NCBI GenBank assembly: GCA_025765615.1
Contig: JAIVFJ010000019.1
Span: forward strand, 310,001-374,000
Length of the DNA: 64,000 bases
Reading direction: 5' to 3'
Source of the DNA: Zopfochytrium polystomum
Taxonomy: Eukaryota > Chytridiomycota > Chytridiomycetes > Chytridiales > Chytridiaceae
Positions 58,675 through 64,000 of this stretch are shown here, piece by piece. Each line of letters starts with the position of its first letter. Within the stretch, counting starts at the first letter, position 1. Below the pieces are notes generated by a model. The model was given only the letters and a program-made list of their open reading frames with translations, was not told the origin of the DNA and searched no databases. The translations under genes were made by a program, and so were the position numbers.

Positions 58675-59606
58675 TTACTTAGAAGGTTTCGACTGTGTGC
58701 TCCTTCTCAGGGGCACCGGTTGAGTTTGTGGTGTGGACAGGCCAGCAAGAGGCTGACTTGGGGCAGGTTGTACAGACAGTGCACTAGCTTGCGTGGTGGG
58801 GTGAGAGGACGGAGCAAGCGCTGATCGCTCTCCATTATCATCTGCGTGGCCACCCTTGCGGTAGGCACACAGAACTTGCGGCTCTTTGGAAGCCGTGACC
58901 ATTTCAATCGTTTCTGATATTCTTCAGGATCATCAGTCTTCACCAATTCCCAGTAGTTGCGCACTGCAACGCAGTGAAGATCTTCTTCAAGTTGGTACCA
59001 ATTGTGTTTGGTAGAGAATCCTAACCACTTGATCAGATAGTAATACTTTTCTCTGTCAAAGGTATTACCTTTGATCCTCTCGATGGGATACTCTTCATCA
59101 GCAGTTTGGTCTTCGGTTTCCTCCGAAGTGTACTTCTTAAGGAAGTCAACATGCACTCCAGGGGCTGTGGTGGTCTTGGAGGCAGGTTTCTTCATGAGCT
59201 GAGTGGCAGTCTTCCACTCTTCAAGCTCTTTCTCAAAGTCGTCAAGACTATTGGTAACAGCATCTTCTGCAGAGTCTACAGGAGCTTGCTCGGTGTAGGG
59301 TCTCAGATGGGAGATATGGACAGTTCGAACCACAATCTGTCCCGCAGGGAATGTTTCTACAACACTATATTGTGTGTTTGCATCCTCGCCAGTGATGGCA
59401 ACGACTCAAACAGGTCCAACCCACCAGAAAACAAGAGAATGGCTTTTGTCACCGATGTCACCAGGGTTGTCAAGGGGAACAACCATCCATGCTTTCTCTC
59501 CAAGTTGGAAAAAGTAGGGATCCTTGTCTTTATCAAGGAAGTCCTGTTGAAGGGCCTCCTTGTATTTCTCAGAGCAGGAAATAACAGTTTCTTGTGCTGC
59601 CTTCAA
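58675..59606 (-). pseudogene. Chromovirus integrase C-terminus and chromodomain
   Basis: The 59406-59606 part (EKYKEALQQDFLDKDKDPYF, then FQLGEKAWMVVPLDNPG) corresponds to the integrase C-terminal block with the usual GD/EKAWL-like core. From 59333 down, VVRTVHISHLRPY is the standard gypsy linker. EEYPIERIKGNTFDREKYYY followed by LIKWLGF and NYWE is a chromodomain, which in chromoviruses steers integration to marked chromatin. Frames differ between the two parts (break near 59335-59405), and a further shift lies near 58880-58900 before a Ser/Pro tail ending at 58675. Confidence 0.75.
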
Positions 59607-60715
59607 CTAGTTGAGAACCTCAGCAACATAAGGTTCTGTCAAAATCAACTCAACTGTGCAAGTGAGTGGTTCTTCCTCCAAGCCACTAGGTTTGGGGATA
59701 TCCAACAGAATTGGTGCAGAAAGACCAGGCCAGAGCTTGGTCCCATTAATAGGTGCTTCACTATTCCATGGTTCAGGGAGGATATCAACCAACTTCAGTT
59801 CTCCCTGCTTGTCGAGATGGAAGTGTGAAAGACTTCCATTGTTTGAATATTCAATCAAGCCATTTGAGAAGCATGTCTTGATCTCAGGGTAAATCAACTC
59901 TGCTCTGCAAACGTAGTTGGAGCTGGAGTAGAAGTAAAACGCACTGCCGTCCATGGCAGAACGGTGGAGCATAAGTGCAAGAGCAGGCTCAGAGAGACTC
60001 CATTGCAGGAAGTTAGGCATTGAGAACTTCGGGATTTTCTCAGGTCTCATGCCTGGAGGCAGGGGAGGTGGAGCTTCATGCCAAATGTAGACAACATTGA
60101 TGGAGAACTGTCGAATCAACTAACTCAGTATCTCATGAAGCCAGTACTGCGTTGGGTATGGCCAAAGGCATCTCGGCAAGTGCTGCATGAGTGTCGCTCG
60201 GAGGCTTGTTACTCGAATGAAGACAATACGCAACTGGTCAGAACCATTGACAGGCATTTTTGCTAAGAGCGGCAAAGCCTTGGAAGGGTACACAGCCTCA
60301 GTGACATAACTTGCAGGAGCTTCATTATCTTGAACCGAAGAGAGACAGGACTCCTCTTCAGCTTCTTCAGAAGGGTTTCCAGTGAGGTTGTAAACCTCAA
60401 GCGTTTTTGTTCTCCAACAAATGTGAGAGGCTCATATGGATCCAAGAGCAGACCAGCATCCGGCAAAGGAGCTTCTTTCTCCGATTTACCTTGGGGAGTA
60501 GATGAAATAGAGTCTTTGCCCTCATCAGTGTCACTGTCATCTACAGTGTAGGCAAAATCTTCTCGATCCACACCAGTGAACAAGTCAACAGGTAGACGTG
60601 CATCTCTTCCATCATCAGGAAAAATGGGGTTTCTCCAGTCAAAGCATGGATGCAAAAAGGACATATGGGAGTACAGAAGGCCAGTCATCATGGGTTTGCT
60701 GGTCAATGTACGCAC
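59607..60715 (-). pseudogene. Extra region inside gypsy integrase
   Basis: Between the integrase core and its C-terminal block lie about 330 residues in two open frames (60715-60263 and 60119-59607). The first starts with the expected GRDARLPVDLFTG but continues into an acidic linker (DDSDTDEGKDSISS). The second reads KFSMPNFLQWSLSEPALALM and SNGLIEYSNNGSLSHFHLDK, which I do not recognise. Typical gypsy integrases have about 60-100 residues here. Either it is a lineage-specific domain or a captured sequence. Confidence 0.5.
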
Positions 60716-61376
60716 GAATCATTGCCTTCAAAGTCCGTATAGACCGTTTGACAGCACCATTAGCACAAGGCCAGCGTGGTGTCGTAAAGGACTTTTTCAA
60801 GCCAAGGGCCTTTCCAAGTGCACCAAACAGGGTGCTTGTGAAGGGTTGACCTCTATCAGAATGAAGGTAAACAGGGATTCCATGTCGGCAGAACATCTGC
60901 TCCACAAGAGCCTGGGCAGCAGTCTCAGCAGTAATTTCAGGGACAGGGATAGCCTCAACCCATTGGGTGAAGTAATCAAGGACAATCATGATGTACTTGT
61001 GACCTTCAGGAGTTTCCTTAAGTGGTCCTGCAAAATCAACTGCAACACGCTCCCAGGGGGCATTTCCAATAGGTATGGGATGGAGAGTTCCACTTCGGGC
61101 TGGAACACTCTTGCTCTTCTGGCAAACATGGCAGCTGGCGACATGGTTGCGTAAGTCTCTGGACATGTTGGGCCAGTAGAAATGATCAGACATGGTTTCT
61201 AGGACCTTTCTAGAGCCAAGGTGGCCAGAGAAAGGCTCATCATGCACGAGTTGGAGTACCTCGCGTTGGAGCCTGTCTGGAACAGCAACTGCAAGTCTCA
61301 GTGGGGACTTTTGGGCCAGGTACGAAAGGAGTTCCTAATAACGTAAAGGACTCCGGATGAGGATTCAATCATAGTA
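60639..61376 (-). pseudogene. Gypsy integrase core, catalytic Glu changed to Lys
   Basis: The HHCC zinc finger is present (LVHDEPFSGHLGSRKVLE ... CHVCQ). The core shows the first Asp in VAVDFAGPL and the second Asp in LHSDRGQPF. At the third catalytic position NGAVKRSIRTLK carries Lys where active integrases have Glu (NGxxER). The frame is lost near 60640-60650 right after LPYVLFA. The copy is therefore dead for integration. Confidence 0.85.
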
Positions 61377-61699
61377 AACCTAGATGCATTCTTATTAGTT
61401 TGGCAGGACGACAAAGAATCTGTGCTGGCTGTTGTGTTCTAGGAGTTGATGAAAAATGTTCGAGCATTACGTGAAAAAAGTCACTGAGAGGCTGTCGCAC
61501 GAGCACCGCACAGAGAGACAGGACTTGGATAAAAGGATAACGGAAGGTAACGCCATTCGTTGCAGTCAAATCCACTGCCGTATGGCCTTTCTGCGCCGTT
61601 GAAGGCAACAAGAACATCACATTCTTGAATCACAAGGAGTGGAGGTCGTTTCAAAGTTGTTGGCTGGGGTGGCCTGTCCACGGAAACGTGCTTGGTTCT

Positions 61700-62447
61700 G
61701 TCAACGATCTTGGCTTGTCTGCCCAAAAGATGTTCATTGAGCGGACTGCTTTGTCCACCTTCAGATTCCAGGAGCTCGTCAAGGACTGCGACTGAAACGG
61801 CAACGAGTAGCGGCGAAGTGGGAGAGAATGCTGCTGCCGGGCTGCTTTCTGCAGCAGCACATGTCGAAGAACGGTTCGTTTCTGCAGCTCGGCCAAAGTT
61901 GAAGACGTCAAAAGTTTGGAACTACTTCGACAAAGTGCTGGTGGATGGCGTCCCAAAGAGCAAGTGCCTAGTTAAAGATGTCGGGGGTTAGGATTGCAAC
62001 GAGGTTTCCTGCAGGGCATGCGGTGGCACAATTTGGAGAGACTTCCGTGTGCTTCTCTTGTTCGCTCGTGACAACCTGAAGAAGTATTACACTCTCACAG
62101 ACAAAACGCCCTTGCGCGCATGTGCTACTTTCCTGGATCCGCGGGTGAAGGATAAGATGTGGGACGACTGGCAGGAGGAGAACGTGAGGGTGCAGATGAT
62201 GAATTTGTTTCAGAGGAATAGGTGTTGCGCAGCGGAGCACAAACAGTCAGTCGTTGCGGTGGCCCCTGGCGAACTGGCCGACGTGGTGTCTGCGGCAGCA
62301 GATGTCCCAAATTCTACAAAATTGGGTCCGATGGCGGCTTTGCACGATAAGATCCGCGCCAAAGACGAAATAAGTGGACCGTGGCTGATGAGATCTCTGA
62401 CACTTCATTCAGAGTTGACCAATTTGCTGAGTTGCCTGTTTACTTAA
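61700..62447 (+). pseudogene. hAT transposase remnant, internally deleted
   Basis: A BED-type zinc-finger start (KTSKVWNYFDKVLVDGVPKS, then KCLVKDVGG, about 61903-61990) is followed after only about 60 bases by the transposase C-terminal block. That block starts ARDNLKKYYTLTDKTPLRAC (about 62064-62123) and continues with FLDPRVKDKMWDDW. The whole catalytic middle and the rest of the BED finger, including its later Cys and His residues, are gone. The dimerisation region near the normal C-terminus ends at TAA 62445-62447. It is a non-autonomous hAT derivative. Confidence 0.65.
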
Positions 62448-63091
62448 CAGTGGGAGGCGACCTGGCCACAATCTGGCATCATCCGATACAGAATCTTGAT
62501 ATAAAGATCTCTACCAACTCCAAGCAGTAGACTTGGGGCCTTCCACATTTGTGGACGAAAAGATGGCCGAAGCGCGGGCATGGGGCGGAAGCGGACCTCA
62601 CCTTTATGGCGCCAATGAACGGCGCTCGCTAGTGCGCGTGTGTGTGAGCAGAACAAATGGAAAAGACGAAGAGACCCTCCAGAAGAGACGAAACACGAGC
62701 AGGACAGAGAAACAAGCGACAATGAGAAAGAGAAGAGAAAGAAGGGAAAAAAACAACAAGAAATAAAAAGAAAAAACGCGGGGGGTGGAAATAGTTTCAC
62801 TTGAAGCAGAGTTCAGAAAGTCGGAAGTCGAGTGAATTTGTAGCGAAGGGTGAGAAAAGAAAAGAAAAAGAGAGAGAAAAGCAGATATTGCAAAAAAAAG
62901 GAAGAAAACCTACAAAAACAAACAGAATTTCCCCACACCAGTGACCCAGCCATCTATCTGGTCGCCACCAGTAGTACCAGCAACCCACTTGTCGCTGGTC
63001 ATCCGAGAGAAACACTCTGAAGGTCAAGGAAAAAAAGAAAAAAGAAAAAAAAAAAAAGAGAAAAGGACAGAAATCAAACCCCGAAAATCAA
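62448..63091. other. Spacer, 3' flank of the right-edge gene
   Basis: No gene is seen. The part from 62640 to 63065 is A/G-rich with many short A-runs. It contains the 3' flank of the minus-strand gene ending at 63092. Confidence 0.45.
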
Positions 63092-64000
63092 CTACTCTGC
63101 ATTGTCGTCGTCCTCCATCTCATCTTCCGAATCAGAGAGCACCTCGCGGGTGAGAGTCCAGAGCGTCATCTTGCGGTCCGTAGCAGCAGTGGAAGAGACC
63201 GGCTCTTTTCCCTTTGAGTCAAGCCGACCAGCAGTACCAAGGACAGCTGGAGCCACATCTCCCGTACGTTCTGCACCTTCCACGCCGCCAATGCCAGCGC
63301 CGGCGCCAGAACTGGGCGCCTCCGCCACAAGCAGCGGTGCACCGCGAATGCCGTCCGCCGGAGCCTCAGCGTCCGCTGCCGCTTCACTGGCAGATGCAGA
63401 AGGGTAGGCCGCATCGGCCTGCGGGAACACGAGCAGGGCGCGAAACCAGTCCGCCTCCTTGACGGCTCCCTCAGGGACTGCGAATCCACCGCCCGAGACG
63501 GGAATTGCTTCAACTGGCTTTGGGCGCGGCGTTCTTCTGATGCGGCGAGTAGGCTTGACTGTGGTCGAAACCGGCGTCCCACCAAGTCCTGCGATTGCCG
63601 ATCCTGCGGCGTTGCCGAATGTGGCGCTGGCATTCTCTTCAGCGGGAGAAGTCACCTGCTCAGAAGAAGAAAACGGCAGCGAAGGGCCGTAAGTTGATAA
63701 ACGTGTTAAGAAGGAAGTGACAGGCGACTTTGGGGACACGATTCCCGCAGAAGCTGGTGGTTTGACTAAAATAGGATCGTCTGCTTGCACCGGGTGGGGC
63801 TGTGCTTTCCGGCGAGTCGAAATGTTGAGGGCGCGTGCGTGACGCAGCCGGCGAGCAAGGCTCGGGTACGCTGCGGTGGAGGGCTCGTCTTTCTCCCGGT
63901 CAACCGGTTCCATTTCTTCTGAGCGAATCGGAAAATCTTCAGGGGCAGATAGGGCCGCAGCAGAGTCTGAGTCGTCTTGCCCCCCTATTGGAGGGTTGGA
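63092..64000 (-). CDS. Hypothetical acidic protein, cut by window edge
   Basis: An open frame runs from the right edge of the window to TAG at 63092-63094 without interruption (about 300 residues seen). Reading continues upstream of the ATG at 63913 as acidic sequence (GGQDDSDSAAALSAPEDFPI), so the true start lies outside. The protein is rich in Ala, Pro, Ser and Glu, has a basic patch (KPTRRIRRTPRPKP) and ends in an acidic tail (SDSEDEMEDDDNAE). No domain is recognised. It looks intrinsically disordered and could be nuclear, given the basic patch and acidic tail, but this is a guess. Confidence 0.5.
   Translation of the reverse strand, partial: SNPPIGGQDDSDSAAALSAPEDFPIRSEEMEPVDREKDEPSTAAYPSLARRLRHARALNISTRRKAQPHPVQADDPILVKPPASAGIVSPKSPVTSFLTRLSTYGPSLPFSSSEQVTSPAEENASATFGNAAGSAIAGLGGTPVSTTVKPTRRIRRTPRPKPVEAIPVSGGGFAVPEGAVKEADWFRALLVFPQADAAYPSASASEAAADAEAPADGIRGAPLLVAEAPSSGAGAGIGGVEGAERTGDVAPAVLGTAGRLDSKGKEPVSSTAATDRKMTLWTLTREVLSDSEDEMEDDDNAE

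Larger units (their letters stand above)
58371..61380 (-). mobile_element. Ty3/gypsy chromovirus remnant (integrase part)
   Basis: The minus strand holds the end of a gypsy pol gene: integrase zinc finger and core, a long extra region, an integrase C-terminal block and a chromodomain. A purine tract and probable LTR start follow. Reverse transcriptase, RNase H, protease and gag are absent; the fragment begins abruptly near 61380, next to hAT debris. Frames change several times. Confidence 0.85.

Overview
This window is nuclear DNA of a fungus, most likely an early-diverging zoosporic (chytrid-type) lineage. The fungal markers are a Zn2Cys6 transcription factor with a fungal middle homology region, a secreted LysM protein, and many short GT-AG introns of about 50-190 nt. 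An STK32/YANK kinase and a coiled-coil class III cyclase-like protein fit a zoosporic fungus better than an ascomycete or yeast. The placement is inferred from gene content; no rRNA gene is present to confirm it. Genes are GC-rich. Spacers are full of (GA)n/(CT)n tracts and of homopolymers about 25-37 nt long.

Layout. 1-8,750 is a transposon graveyard: an unrecognised gene (796-1739), a broken Tc1/mariner-type transposase, a truncated PIF/Harbinger element with Myb/SANT and DDE genes, a minisatellite, a copia-like scrap and a solo LTR. 8,759-11,277 (-) is a CAMK-type kinase. 12,133-13,359 holds three solo LTRs, two of them in inverted orientation. Then follow a YANK kinase (14,113-16,734), a WW-transmembrane-LEA2 protein (17,823-19,931), a nitronate monooxygenase (21,819-23,215), an amino-acid permease with one frameshift (24,493-26,203), a secreted PLC-like phosphodiesterase (26,976-27,896), a SEC12-type GEF (28,036-30,209) and a decayed ricin-B-type lectin (30,795-32,230).

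On the minus strand, 33,617-38,359 is a very large polyQ Zn2Cys6 regulator. A simple-repeat desert with one LTR (38.4-44.5 kb) precedes a ten-exon coiled-coil protein ending in a degenerate guanylyl-cyclase domain (44,583-48,112). A TBC-domain protein lacking both catalytic fingers (49,462-53,541, -) and a secreted LysM-CAP protein (54,539-56,011, -) follow. The right end is again transposon-rich: a chromovirus (Ty3/gypsy) pol remnant with its 3' LTR (58.4-61.4 kb, -) and a hAT remnant (61.7-62.4 kb). An acidic gene of unknown function runs off the right edge (63,092-64,000, -).

The host genes do not form an operon-like pathway. They cover signalling (two kinases, a TBC protein, a cyclase-like protein), secretion (SEC12, LysM-CAP, PLC-like, lectin) and metabolism or transport. 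Notable themes are three signalling domains with altered catalytic motifs, GA/CT tracts upstream of most start codons, and unusual architectures (WW-TM-LEA2; coiled coil plus pseudo-cyclase). Exon boundaries were placed by reading frame, GT-AG sites and family similarity recalled by eye; no search or alignment was run.
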